Shown here piece after piece: positions 1-9,899 of a stretch of 64,000 nucleotides of DNA (positions within the stretch are counted from its first letter, which is position 1; every line of letters begins with the position of its first letter). A program made the position numbers and the translations under genes. The notes beneath the pieces are model-generated. The model saw nothing but the letters and a program-made list of their open reading frames with translations, searched no databases and was not told the origin of the DNA. This stretch comes from Diphasiastrum complanatum (lineage: Eukaryota > Streptophyta > Lycopodiopsida > Lycopodiales > Lycopodiaceae): the NCBI GenBank assembly GCA_029204225.1, contig CM055109.1, positions 42,016,544 to 42,080,543 on the forward strand, written 5' to 3'.

Positions 1-23
1 AAGTTCCACTCCCGTTCCAAAAT

Positions 24-656
24 CTATGAATGCTCACCCTGATAATCATTGGCTTTAGCCCGAGCAAATCTCTTTAGTGAACTTCGAATAGAGACTTTGT
101 TGATTTGATTCAATCCCATTTCCAACAGTGGACACCAGAGCTCAATCGGAGGGGCAGGAGAAGCTGACATAAGACTTTCTTGCAATAGCTCGTCAAAAGG
201 AGTTAAATGGAAATTTTTCAAGTCGTATTCATTCTCACCGTTAGAGAGTATTTTAGTCTTTCGAGGATCTTCATCTGCCGGATCGTTGTCCGGAGGTCTG
301 CTAGATAGGAGAATTTCTTTGAAGGTCAAGTCCCTTATTCCAAATCTTCTTCCCGATGTAGTTTTAGAATGTTTATTTTGTCCATGGGAAGACAAAATAT
401 CCTTTGTATTGGTCTTCTATTTAGGATCAACTTCTTTCTCAGTATGGGGACAAGCTTTGTTCCGAGTTGTTTCTCCTCGAGTTTGTCCATCGACTTTTTG
501 AAATCCAGCAGTTGGTTCCAAAATGCCTTTGTTCGCTATCTTTTGGTAGAGCACCTTCGATGTTTGGCCATTTTTTGTAATGTACAAAATACTTGGTCCT
601 GTAATCGACTGTTTCATCTTGTCTCATCCCAGAAGAATTGCCTCTACATTTTCTGA
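24..656 (-). other. Unassigned minus-strand coding-like remnants
   Basis: Two consecutive minus-strand open stretches lie here, about 66 codons at 617-417 and 123 codons at 395-24 in a neighbouring frame. The second is rich in acidic and basic residues and contains FHLTPFDELLQESL. I see no retroviral protease, RT, RNaseH or integrase motif and no zinc knuckle, so I cannot assign it. It lies beyond the left end of the small LTR element described next and runs towards the window edge, so it may be part of another element truncated by the window. A captured or host gene fragment is equally possible. Confidence 0.25.
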
Positions 657-1218
657 CCTGTCAGCCAGGCTAACAGTGTCGTGTGCCAAACCCCAAACTA
701 ATAGCAATAACAATGAAGTAAAGCTAAAAGCAAGAAGAGAACAAGACAGTCAATCAAGATAGCATGTCCATAGAAAGCTAGAAACATGGAGATCACAATG
801 GAATTACATTAGTGATGGAAAGAATAGTACAAGTTATGAACATGAGCATTGATTCATGTGGATAGGGCACATGAGACCTAGCAATGGAGATCCCTATGGC
901 TCACATTCACAAGGAGGAAGCAAGAAGCTCTCACTTGCAAATGAGCCAAAAGATACACAAAATGATGTCTCTTGCCTAGTTATAGACAATGCTCTTACTT
1001 AACTAAACATAACTATCTTGAGGGATAGTTAGCCCTTGTTAAGTATTATTTAAACTACATTGGGCCCTTGTTGGCCTGTTATCCTTATTAACTACTTTGG
1101 AGGGCCTAAAGAGAAAACCACCTTGATATTAAGGCTAATAGCTCCTTTTGGGCCTACAAAGCTTACAATGGATATTTTATTGCCTTGAAAAGCACTGATG
1201 TACTAAAAGTACATGACA
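657..1218 (-). repeat. Putative 3' LTR of non-autonomous element N1 (right edge clear, left edge unknown)
   Basis: The right edge is defined by a terminal CA at 1217-1218 followed by a polypyrimidine run (ctctccctactt). Read on the minus strand this is a polypurine tract followed by TGTCATG, as expected at the start of a 3' LTR. The left edge is not visible; 657 is nominal. The sequence does not align by eye with the putative 5' LTR at 2678 onwards, which weakens the pairing. No coding sequence seen. Confidence 0.35.
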
Positions 1219-1752
1219 CTCTCCCTACTTAAACATTTATGTAATCAAAAATGAAGACGCTTGTCTCATCAGCTTGATCGCCTTGGTTAGTAGTCATGAT
1301 TGAGGATGTGTCGTCCAAAAACGTATTACCTCATTACATATCCAAAGCTGTCGAATTGAAATTATTTTTTTGGCTTCATATTGTAATCCTTGCTCCCATG
1401 GAGGAAAATTGATGGTCGAAGAAGACTTTGATGAAGCACCATATTGCTTGTTGGTACCCAATCTGTATGGAATGGACAGAGTGTGTCACTGCAATATCTT
1501 TTCTCTGCTTCATCGACATCATATCAATTCGGATGCTTATCCAATTCCCTTGGATTCTTGGTTTTGTCTTGAATCCGGCTCTTCTGTCATAACTGCCAAT
1601 CCATGTTGTTTGACCAATTTAATGAAGAAGATTACAATTCTGTCATAAACAATGGTAGTCACAAATTATTGTTCGTATATAAATTCTCCATATGAAGTAC
1701 TCGGCATGAATATTGACACTTTGTCGTATGATGAAGCATATCTCTGGGCATA

Positions 1753-2586
1753 CTATTGACCAAGATATATTTCTTCAAATCTGGACAAATTTTCATTCAA
1801 ATTTGGCCAAGACAAGTCAACTCCATTGAATTCTGCTTTTGCCGGTTTGGATTTTAAATGAAATTTACTTTCAGAAATTAGTAAACCATAATTGGCCATG
1901 TATACGCCTGAAGCATTGATACAGAAAAACGTATATGTATTCCAAGGTCGAACCATGGAAATAACAATTCTGCCATTCTGGTTCTCCCACTGTAGAAAAC
2001 CATTGTTGACATTACTCAATCGAATATTTATCTTGTTAAAACCCACCGAGCAATGCAAACTTCTCCAAAGAAACTGATATAGATTGCTGGCATATTTAAA
2101 AATCAGTTTTCAATAGAGTGTTGATTGATTGAGAGAACATTCCCAATCATTATTCACGTCCATATTTTCCAAATATACAAGCGAATTAGATAATGGTAGT
2201 TGAGTTCTAGAGAATCCATATCAATAAGATTCTCCAACAGAAGCCACTTTAAGCTCTTGTAAAATGGATCCATGAGGCATTGAACAATAATCCAAAGTAT
2301 TGATATGAGTTGGATTTCCACGGAATAGTGAAATCTATTCATTGCGGACAATATCCTTGTTGCTTACCTCAAACTCCATTAGATTGTTGTCAAAAATAAA
2401 ATAAAAACTCTCAAAAGCTCCCAAATCAAATTGAATTGGTTCGCAAATCGGATCCTTTAAATAGCCACTCAATTCCAAGCCGTGAAATATTGGCGCCATA
2501 TAGTCTCCATTCTGAAATTTTGGTGAATGCCTTGATTGAGTTTCTTTGAGAATCGCAGTGTTCTTTTGCATCAGTACAGTTGCCAT
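1753..2586 (-). pseudogene. Unidentified ORF inside N1, frameshifted
   Basis: I do not recognise this protein. The start is ATG at 2586, about 80 nt downstream of the primer site, the usual place for gag. The first open part (2586-2335, 83 codons) contains MAPIFHGLELSGYLKDPI and a hydrophobic/acidic stretch FYFIFDNNLMEFEVS. After stops and frame changes around 2334-2060 a second open part (2058-1753) contains INIRLSNVNNGFLQWENQ and SWPNLNENLSRFEEIYLGQ. Composition is protein-like, with many N, F and W, but there are no zinc fingers or catalytic signatures. It could be a divergent Gag, an env-position protein, or a captured plant gene fragment. Confidence 0.4.
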
Positions 2587-2665
2587 CTTCTCTCCTCAAA
2601 TCTATCGTACTGAACTGGACACACTAGTAACCTGAATCTACCTAGGCTTCCGCTCTCCTAAGAAT

Positions 2666-2677
2666 GCTCTGATACCA
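2666..2677 (-). promoter_or_regulatory. Primer-binding site (initiator tRNA-Met) of N1
   Basis: The plus strand reads gctctgatacca, the exact reverse complement of TGGTATCAGAGC, the standard plant LTR-retrotransposon primer site. It places an LTR to the right (starting TGATGAATAAAG at 2678) and the element interior to the left. Confidence 0.75.
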
Positions 2678-3442
2678 TGATGAATAAAGACTCAGCGGAT
2701 ACTACTGTCAACAACTAAGTCTGTAGCAGGATCGATTCACTAGCATGCAGTCAATACAAGATCTATATAGCTATCATTGCAAAGAACATAGCTCATATCA
2801 AAGCAGAGAATCACTATAGCAAACCGCCGATCGAGAATTGAGCGAGGTGCTCTGGTCGAGATCTGAGTAGGTGCTCCAGTCGAGATTTAACAGGAGTGCT
2901 CCAGTCGATATTTGAGTGGGTGCTCCGGTCAAGATTTGACAGGAGTGCTCTAGTCGAAATCTGAGTGGGTGCTCTGATCGAGATTTGAGTGGGTGCTCCG
3001 GTCGAGATTTGAGATAGGGTTGAGGGTGGTGTCGGTTGAGATTTAATAGGAGTGCTCCGGTCGAGATTTGAGTGGGTGTTCCAGTTGAGATTTGAGTGGG
3101 TGATCCGGTCGAGATTTAACAGGAGTCCGTCGGTCGAGATTTAATAGGAGTGCTCCGATCGAGATTTGAGTGGGTGCTCCGGTCGAGATTTGATAGGAGT
3201 GCTCAACAAGAGTCCTGTATGGAGGAATGGAGCTATGTGATGCAAGTGAAGAACTTCATGAGGGAAAATATGACTATGGCTCAAAGTAGAAGTTCTTATG
3301 GGAAAGAAGTATCTCAATGAATGATTGTATGTTAAATTGGGAATATTGAGATATCATACAGATAGAAATGAGATGTGCCTAAAGTGTGATAAATCTTGTC
3401 CATATGGTGTAATCGATCATTTGTTGACCTAGAACATTCATG
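2678..3442 (-). repeat. Putative 5' LTR of N1, containing a minisatellite (right end uncertain)
   Basis: It starts with TG directly after the primer site. The right end is a guess; a CA occurs at 3441-3442 in 'cattcatgaca'. About half of it is the 24/25-bp minisatellite at 2830-3212. The rest (2678-2829 and 3213-3442) is non-coding AT-rich sequence. The gypsy integrase end begins shortly to the right, so the boundary between the two elements lies somewhere in 3230-3600. Confidence 0.4.
2830..3212. repeat. Minisatellite, about 15 degenerate units of 24-25 bp
   Basis: Units share the core GTCGAGATTTGA and end in GTGCTCC. Two unit types are intermixed: a 24-bp type with GAGTGGGTGCTCC and a 25-bp type with (A/G)ACAGGAGTGCTCC or ATAGGAGTGCTCC. 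I count about 15 units with point differences and one irregular longer unit near 2998-3030. Each unit contains TCGA in a GGTCGAGA context. Confidence 0.85.
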
Positions 3443-3614
3443 ACAAATGGGTATTTATAGAAAAAGAAGATGCATAGAAAGTAAATAAGTACAGGTATGA
3501 ATTATAAACAAGAAAAGGATACAAAAATAGGCATGCAAAAAGAGAATAACAAGCAAGGAAATAAGAAAATAAAAAATGTAAAATATATACTAGGAAAAAA
3601 GTGTTAAATTGGGT

Positions 3615-4733
3615 CAACAAAAAACTACTCCTCGTAATACTGCCATAGACAACCACCATTGACGACAATGTCTATGAGTATTTTGTCAAGTGTTTGTAGC
3701 TGAACTGCACCGTTAGGAAAGATTTTATTGACAACATACGGGCCCTCACTTAGGAATTTCAATTTCTCGGGGTGTTTCTTCGATGTATAAAGAAACACCT
3801 AGTCACCTAAGTGTAAATCCTTGTCGCGCAAGTGACAGTCATGCCAGGCCTTTTGACGTCCTTTGTTAACTAGTTGTGCGTGGTAAGATATGAGTCTTGT
3901 CTCGCATAACTGGGCTAACGTAAATAGCCTTATCTTGACTTGTTGAGCAATTGTAGCTTTTTCAAAGAGATCTGTAGAAAAAACTTCCATGACTCTTAGG
4001 GAAGGTACTAAGAATTCTACACATATTACCACCTCTTGACCATACACTAGATGGAATGAGATAACCCATCCAGTGGCTTTCTCCGGGGTAGTGCGGTAAG
4101 CCCAGATAGCTGAGAAAAGTTTTTTTTCCCAATCAGAGCGACTGGTTTTAACTATCTTTGTCAATATTTTACATATCGTCTTGTTAGTTGATTCAACCTG
4201 GCCATTACATCTAGGATAGTACAGTGTACTCTTTCGGTGAACGACAAGGTAATGGCATAGCAAATTATCAATGACAACATTTAAAAAATGTGTGCCGCGA
4301 TCACTAACTATATCTATAGGACAACCAAAATGCGCTACAGTCTTTGCGTTGGCGTCCTTTGTTGCCCGAGCCTCAACCCATTTAGTGGCATAATCTGTGG
4401 TGATGAGAATATAATGGGCTTGGGTGTGTTTTGCTGCTGGATTGATTGGTCCAACAAAGTCAATCTCCCATTTTTGGAAGGCTTCGCCTTCTATAATGGG
4501 AGTCAAAGGTGTGAAGTCTACTTTTGTATTTTTCTTGGCTCATTGATAGACATCACATGTTTTAATAACAGTAAATGTGTCTTTAAATAATGATGACCAC
4601 CACAATCCTGCTCGAAGGATAATCTTAGTTGTTGCTTCAACAGAGAAGTGACCGTCGCCAATGCCCTCATGAGCCTAAGATATGATAGGTCGTATCTCAA
4701 ATTCATAAGTGCATCGTCGGATAATACCGTCAA
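3615..4733 (-). pseudogene. Gypsy integrase (G0), frameshifted
   Basis: Integrase inserts the retrotransposon cDNA into chromosomes. The N-terminal zinc-binding region is near 4680-4530 (GHFS...TCDVYQ, the last cysteine position reading Y). The open frame 4506-3799 holds the catalytic core: WEIDFVGPI (first Asp), IVSDRGTHF (second Asp) and NGQVESTNK (Glu), followed by AYRTTPEKATG and LVYGQEV. After a stop at about 3800 homology continues to about 3615 (KLKFLSEGPYVV, then LQTLDKI). No chromodomain follows. A TGA in the zinc region and the frame break before the core make it non-functional. Confidence 0.85.
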
Positions 4734-4780
4734 CGTCCCTTTTGTAAAGTTGTCCAGCTATTAGCTGAAAGGGCACCGCT

Positions 4781-6238
4781 TTAAGTAAAAAAATTTCTTT
4801 TTGCAGCCGTTTTCAGGCCTTCTTTGAGTCTGTTTGTTGTTAGGAACTGAGTGATCTCCTCAGCCCATAAGGGTGTAGCATCAATTTGAAAAAGACATGC
4901 ATCAAGAAGATCATTGTTGACTAATGCAGTTGCTTTTTCAGCATTAGGGAGCCGGGAAAGGTGATCCGCCATAAAACATTGGGTTCCTTTTCGAACGACT
5001 ACGCAAAATTAAATTCCTCTAATATCAACAGCCATCGAGCTATACGTCCCATTTTACAGGATTTATTAACAATATATAACAGGGCTTGATGGTCGGTGTA
5101 GAAGGCAAAGGTTTGGCCTAGTAAGTAATGTCGTAGTGGTTGAACAACATAGACCATTGCCAATGCTTCTCGTTCGGTTGTGGTATAGTTTACTTCAGCA
5201 GGCACCAGTTGCTTGCTCAAGAAATGTATTGGGAAATCTTTGCCAAACTCGTCTAGCTGTGCAAGAGGACCTCCAATGGCATACTTACTGACATCAGTAT
5301 GCACATGGAACTCTTTCGTGTAGTCTGGCGAACGGAGTATGGATGTCGCGGTAAGGGCAGTTTTCAACTCCTCAAAGGCTTTAATGCGTTCTTTGGTCCA
5401 TCGAGGGTCTACCACAACTAAATAAACGAGTCGTGCCTTGCCGACATAATCGATTATAAAAATGCAATAATAATTAGTGTGACCGAGAAAAATGTAAACT
5501 TCCTTCACTATTGCAAATAAGGGCATTTCAACTATTACCTTGATTTTTGAAGGGTCGGTAGAAATACCGTCCTTTGAAATTATATGTCCGAGTACTACCC
5601 CATGGGTGACCCAGATTTGACACTAATCAGGGTTAAGTGAAATTCCAAATCTACGGCAGCGAATAAAAATTTTCTCCAGTGCATCAAGGTCCGTAGCCGC
5701 TGATGAATGTACACCCAGATCGTCGAGATAAATCTTGTAACGAGTTTTGGAAGGCCAGTTGCATGACTCTCTGAAACGTTGAAGGGGCGTTGCATAAGCC
5801 AAAAGGCATAACATTATAAGCATAAACCCCATTTTCTGTTGCAAAGGTTGTTTTATGTTTATCTTTAGGGGCTATTTGAACAAGAAAATTATCGCTGAAT
5901 CCATCCAAGAAGCTGAAAGCTTCAGCTCCTACCATTTCCTTCAAGATTTAGGTCATTAAAGACAAGAGAAAATGGTCTTTCTTCGTAACCGCATTAAAGT
6001 TCTTGAGATCAACACAGATACAAAGTTTGCTGTTTTTCTTGAGTACAACCACAATGGGTGATACCCAATCAGTATGTTGGACTTCATAAATGAAGCCAGC
6101 ATCCAGCAATTTCTTAATATCTTCATTGATTTGTTCGCGATAGACATGGTTACATCTATAAGGTCTAGCCCTAAGAGGCTTAGTGTTGTCTTCTAAAGGA
6201 ATCGTATGGACTGCTACTTCAGACGAAATTCCTTTCAT
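4781..6238 (-). pseudogene. Gypsy reverse transcriptase and RNase H (G0), interrupted
   Basis: RT copies element RNA and RNaseH removes it. From right to left on the minus strand: RT fingers at 6238-5948 (LLDAGFIYEV, WVSPIVVVLKK, VDLKNFNAVT), palm at 5944-5620 with VMPFGLCNAPSTFQ and the active site YLDD at 5730-5719, then the thumb/connection and RNaseH at 5526-4999 (EFHVHTDVSKYAIG, TTTEREALAMVY, FYTDHQALLYI). A tail at 4972-4781 (MADHLSRLPN) is the usual RNaseH-INT linker. Stops or frameshifts occur near 5945, 5620 and 5525. The catalytic YLDD and RNaseH aspartates remain visible. Confidence 0.88.
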
Positions 6239-6250
6239 TTCTGTATAGTT

Positions 6251-6939
6251 TCATGCAAATACATCCCTGTATTTGCGAAGTAAAGTTTCTAGATCAAAAA
6301 GTTGTGCTGATGAAAGGTGTGCACCAACATGAACTATTCGATGTATCTCCTCGTCAAGATCTTTAAGGTTGAACGGAATCGTTTTAGTTGGTCCTTCAAA
6401 GGAGTTGGAACTTGGTGTAGGTTCCCGATGCGGCTGTGGTATCTGAATAACAATGTCATCCAGTGTGAAATCTTTAAACTTCCTTGGGAGATCAAAAGGT
6501 GGTTCCACAAAGTTTTCTGGAACTTTGGGAATCATCTAAGTGGAGGTACTATCGGACGTGGATGCTTGGTCTGATTGTTTGGTTTTTGTCTCCTTAGACA
6601 GAGGCTTAATCGGCTGATGTAGCTTCTCACGCATTTGTTTTTCATGCTCGGTTAATTTTGTATCAATAATCTTATTTTTTGTAACCGAGGTTTTTGAGGT
6701 TTTTGAGTGGGCGGTGTTGTTGCCTCACTTATCATGTTGTCATCGATTGTATCCCAGACTTCGTCTGGATACACGTCCCATGTGTATATTTTGGGCTTGG
6801 ACCTATGTGCTTGTGTGTTGGGTACTTTGGAAGTCAGTTGGACGTGAGCCAACGACCCTGGTGACTTGATCTCCTGAGGAATTGATTTTGGCAGATAACG
6901 TTGGACATCTAGATAAAGGAGTACATGTTCACCCGTCAT
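6251..6939 (-). pseudogene. Gypsy protease-RT linker region (G0)
   Basis: Open stretches at 6939-6652 and 6535-6251 fill the gap between protease and RT in the same orientation. The second ends in HLSSAQLFDLETLLRKYRDVFA, resembling the 'L...YxDVFA' segment that commonly precedes gypsy RT. The first has no recognisable domain. A frame break lies between them at about 6540-6650. Confidence 0.6.
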
Positions 6940-7694
6940 TTCAACTCATCCATGGAAAGAATACCTTCTTCCGAAACATGGGCGGTAGAGATGCTAGGTT
7001 CTCCTGGGCACCAAGCAATAGGAATCGGGTCAATAATCATAAATGGGATGATGAGTGTATCAATGTCTGTAGAAGACGATAGAATATCCACATCTTCTGC
7101 AGCGGTTTCGATACGACATCGATTGGAATCAACACAGTCCACAATGGCTAGTGCTTGACCCCAATTTATTATGTCCGTGGATCTTGTATAGTGGCCTTTT
7201 GGTTGGATCAGGACACTATTTGATTCGTCATAAGTTGTTGATGACCAATCATCATATACTTTAGCGGGCTTGACATGGCCAGTTGAGTCAACAGTGGCTC
7301 GTTTGTGATGATTGCCAAAGGTAATTTTGCTATGCTTCCAATCTTGGACAACACTTGCCATTTGGAGCCAGGGTGTACCAAGAAGGAGTTTATAAGTATT
7401 TGCATCTTCTGGTAAGTCTAAGATGACACAATTGATTACAAATTTGACACCTGCTATTCGAACATTAATATTTGATAAATGACCAGCAGGGTCAATAACG
7501 CGTTGATCAGCCATGCGAAGTTTGTATCGTGGTTGATCGAGGGTATGGAAGCCCCATGACTTTGCCAATGACAAAGTCATTATATTGACGCCTGATCCGC
7601 TATCAAGGATAGCGGATACTGCGGGATAGTCATTATAGGACAGAGGCAAGATGATGCTAGTCTCCTTAGCAACACCTATATTCAGCAAATTCAT
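6936..7694 (-). CDS. Gypsy aspartic protease (G0)
   Basis: An uninterrupted 252-codon minus-strand frame. Near residue 30 it has the retropepsin active site ILDSGSGVNIMT, then a flap-like region and LLLGTPWLQ near residue 110, which corresponds to the conserved hydrophobic-hydrophobic-G motif. The C-terminal third (Ser/Thr/Asp-rich) is linker towards RT. Retropepsins process Gag-Pol. The frame starts at MNLLNIGVAKE, which could be an internal Met of a longer Gag-Pol frame, since homologous sequence lies upstream (7700-7865). It is the longest open frame left in this copy. Confidence 0.85.
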   Translation of the reverse strand: MNLLNIGVAKETSIILPLSYNDYPAVSAILDSGSGVNIMTLSLAKSWGFHTLDQPRYKLRMADQRVIDPAGHLSNINVRIAGVKFVINCVILDLPEDANTYKLLLGTPWLQMASVVQDWKHSKITFGNHHKRATVDSTGHVKPAKVYDDWSSTTYDESNSVLIQPKGHYTRSTDIINWGQALAIVDCVDSNRCRIETAAEDVDILSSSTDIDTLIIPFMIIDPIPIAWCPGEPSISTAHVSEEGILSMDELK

Positions 7695-7864
7695 AGGAAT
7701 CTGAAAATTTTTAGGAATCTCTTATGTTTTCCGCTGGTCGTCAGGAATAGTAGGCAGTTGAAAACTATGATGGATATAGCGCTGAAGCCCGGTGAAAGAT
7801 TTTATCATGCTATGGAATGGCATGATGAGTTGAGCTTGCAGGAGGTAAGAAATACTTCAAGTCC

Positions 7865-8301
7865 CTATAGAAATTGCTCTTTTTCAGGGATCTGAATGAA
7901 TAACAGACTTTCCGTATGTTCTTCCCCTTGCAAAAACTCATCTCGAAACTCATTGTACTGCCTTTGTTCCACGTTTGGATCTGGGTAGTCTTTGGGTAAT
8001 GTGAAAGTTGTCAAGTGGCTTCCATGTGGCTCAGCTGATTTAGCATTGTGTTGTTGTTGTTCTTGGTGTTGGCGTTGGCGTTGTGCTCTAGTGAGAACTC
8101 TAACAGGTTCAAATGATATATGACGTGCTGGAAGGATCCTGTTAGGTTGTTTAGGACAATCTTTGAAACTGTGTTTGCGAACACAGTCTGGACACTCCGC
8201 ATGGTATTGGTTCTTAACTTTACAGTCAACCATGAAGTGACCAGTTTTGCCACAAATAAAACAACGGTTGCTAATGGGTCCTGTGGCAATAGCATAACCA
8301 T
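7865..8301 (-). pseudogene. Gypsy Gag zinc-knuckle region (G0)
   Basis: Gag packages element RNA. The minus strand near 8266-8222 encodes CFICGKTGHFMVDC (a C-x2-C-x4-H-x4-C knuckle), followed about 8 residues later by a second cysteine/histidine cluster, CPDCVRKHSFKDC. Downstream (8233-7865) is a basic, Q-rich tract (QRQRQHQEQQQ). The rest of Gag to the right is missing: at about 8395 the sequence changes to an unrelated plus-strand copia fragment. Confidence 0.7.
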
Positions 8302-8559
8302 CTTGGATGGCTAGTTGTGCTAGATTTTCTAGTGGTGTAGAATACTCATCCCGTTTGCACGAGCATGAGTTGTCAGTTTGATATGGTTGAGAACTAGTAC
8401 ATGTCTTGCATGTCTCAATGTAAACTTAGGACACAAAGCATTTATTATTGCTCGAGTTTCTACTATGTCATATTTGACCAATTCCATGTGAAATTCTACA
8501 TGCATGTCAAACTAGACGTTTTCAACATCATTGCATGTCATACTAGACCAACTAGACTT

Positions 8560-9124
8560 TCTGCATGTCATTGGAATTTGATAAGAGCAGGATGAAGAAC
8601 AAGCTCAAACATGTTGAAAAATATGTTCTTTCATGTGACGAGGCATGTTGTAAACTTCTTGTGAGGTTAAGTGAAGCATCCAGTGAGGACACTTACACCC
8701 TCAAGAAAGTATTTAGCCTCAATAAAATCAAGTTAGATCCTTTGTGGACAAAGTTCATAATGATTGGACTAGTAAAGCTAGTATGCTTAATCTTGATTAT
8801 AGCTCATGTTTTCATCTTTATATCTATGATCTTTGTGATCATGATAAGGCTTTAAAGCCTCGGATTTTTTAGATTGTTGTACAACCACTTCATGCAAAGG
8901 ATCCTTGCAAACCCAGAATCTATATCAGGCATGGAGAAGGCATATTGGCATAGTGGTAGTTTGGTGGGACTGGTAAAATATTTCCATCAAAGAGATCTTA
9001 TCTTGGTTATGGTAAGGGTGCTGCTATGATGGATTCTTTGTTCATCTTCAATTCAAATTCAAAGCAAAAAATCCACACACAAAGGATCTTCATCAACAAC
9101 AGATAGATATATTTTAAGGAGGAG
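8560..9124 (+). pseudogene. Copia-family 3' module, copy 'a' (RT-replacing region)
   Basis: Plus-strand sequence encoding CCKLLVRLSEASSEDTYTLK and further on LNLDYSS...LYIYDLCD, matching in order the modules at 27440-27939 (copy b) and 42560-42094 (copy c). It ends directly at a polypurine tract. No RT or RNaseH is present between the integrase-like N-terminus (FDKSRMKNKL) and the polypurine tract, as in the other two copies. Frames are broken in several places. Function unknown. Confidence 0.55.
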
Positions 9125-9250
9125 TGTGAAAAAATTGTAAAACATATCTATCTTATGTTCGTTGATGTTTGGGGGTCCTACCCATGTAAATGCTTTGTAC
9201 ATATCCAAGGTATGTGAATTGAGCACATATCCTTGTAGAATAGGACGAGT
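9112..9250 (+). repeat. Polypurine tract and truncated 3' LTR start (copy 'a')
   Basis: ttttaaggaggag at 9112-9124 is followed by TGTGAAAAAATTG at 9125, the same PPT|TG arrangement as copy b (28006-28017) and, on the other strand, E1 and E2. The LTR seems truncated; after about 9250 minus-strand sequence of another element begins. Confidence 0.65.
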
Positions 9251-9870
9251 TTACAAATGATGATATAATATCTTGCTTTCTAGATGTTTTGGAAACATAA
9301 TCAAGTCACCTATGACAAGAATTAATTCCAAACTAAAGAATTCATTCAAATCTAGAATGATCTTACTTGATCTTTGAGATAAACAATTCTCAACTAAGCA
9401 AGATATTACATCAACTAAAGAAAGAGAACCATAGGTGAGTAGAATAGAATGAATACCACCTTTACTTATCCTTTCTTTTCCATGAAATAAGAACCACAAG
9501 GACTCGGCTTTGTACAATATTGAAGATCTCCTCGGATTTGCATGTTGAGGATACTCCTCAAACCTCGACCCCATCACAACATGATTACTCACCATAGCTA
9601 TGGCTTGTGATGCATCATAAAATGATGTGCTCTCAACCCCTTCCAAGATAGAAAATAGATCTTCAAAATCAACAACTTCCATACTCAAACATATTCAAGA
9701 TAGAGAGTGTAAAGGCTATGTAGCCTTCCTTGGTGGATAAGCATCCAGCCATGATCCATAAGCTTGGATCTCCATCCTTCATTCCTTTCAAGAATTCACA
9801 TGCAAAGCAATAATCTTCAAGAACACTAAGGTACACAACCTTAGGCTTATCATTGAACAAGACTCCATAT
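9251..9870 (-). other. Unidentified minus-strand coding-like segment
   Basis: Two adjoining open frames (9860-9669, 63 codons; 9688-9251, 145 codons) read as one shifted protein-like sequence with YLSVLEDYCFACEFLKG, GCLSTKEGYIAFTLSILNMF, ASQAIAMVSNHVVMGSRFEE and SLWFLFHGKERISKGGIHSI. It lies in the orientation and place where integrase and RT of the adjoining copia remnant should be, but I see no integrase or RT motif. The repetitive 'CLSTKEGYIAF' style recalls plant repeat proteins, but I cannot assign it. It may be a gene fragment captured by or inserted into the copia copy. Confidence 0.35.
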
Positions 9871-9899
9871 TGTGCACTCCTTCCATTAGCTCCATAACT

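Larger units (their letters stand above)
1219..2677 (-). mobile_element. N1: short LTR-retrotransposon interior without gag-pol motifs
   Basis: This roughly 1.46-kb interval is bounded on the right by a perfect initiator tRNA-Met primer site and on the left by a polypurine tract, so it has the outline of an LTR-retrotransposon interior read on the minus strand. It is far too short for gag-pol, and none of the usual motifs is present (zinc knuckle, DSG, YxDD, integrase DDE). Instead it carries a broken ORF starting about 80 nt after the primer site. It therefore looks like a non-autonomous element with a foreign or very divergent ORF. The two flanking LTR candidates do not match each other, so it may be composite. 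Confidence 0.4.
3600..8395 (-). mobile_element. G0: Ty3/gypsy retrotransposon copy, gag to integrase, LTRs not resolved
   Basis: In minus-strand order it carries gag zinc knuckles (about 8275-8150), an aspartic protease (7694-6936), RT-RNaseH (6238-4781) and integrase (4733-3615), the gypsy gene order. The integrase core starts FQKWEIDFVGPI, a pattern I associate with the non-chromodomain (Tat/Athila-like) gypsy branch, and no chromodomain is seen after it. Several frameshifts and stops interrupt pol. The right end is cut off near 8395 by unrelated sequence; the left end merges into AT-rich DNA near 3600 without a clear LTR start. A relative of the same branch lies at 62.2-64 kb. Confidence 0.85.

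Noticed and set aside
24-2586. Endogenous pararetrovirus (Caulimoviridae) as the source of the unfamiliar left-end ORFs
   Set aside because: No movement-protein, zinc-knuckle, protease or RT motif is visible, and the tRNA-Met primer site plus polypurine tract with LTR-like ends fit an LTR element better.
2830-3212. Possible CRISPR-like array (regular repeats of about 24 bp)
   Set aside because: Units are contiguous without unique spacers, degenerate, and the DNA is a plant nuclear genome; it is a minisatellite.
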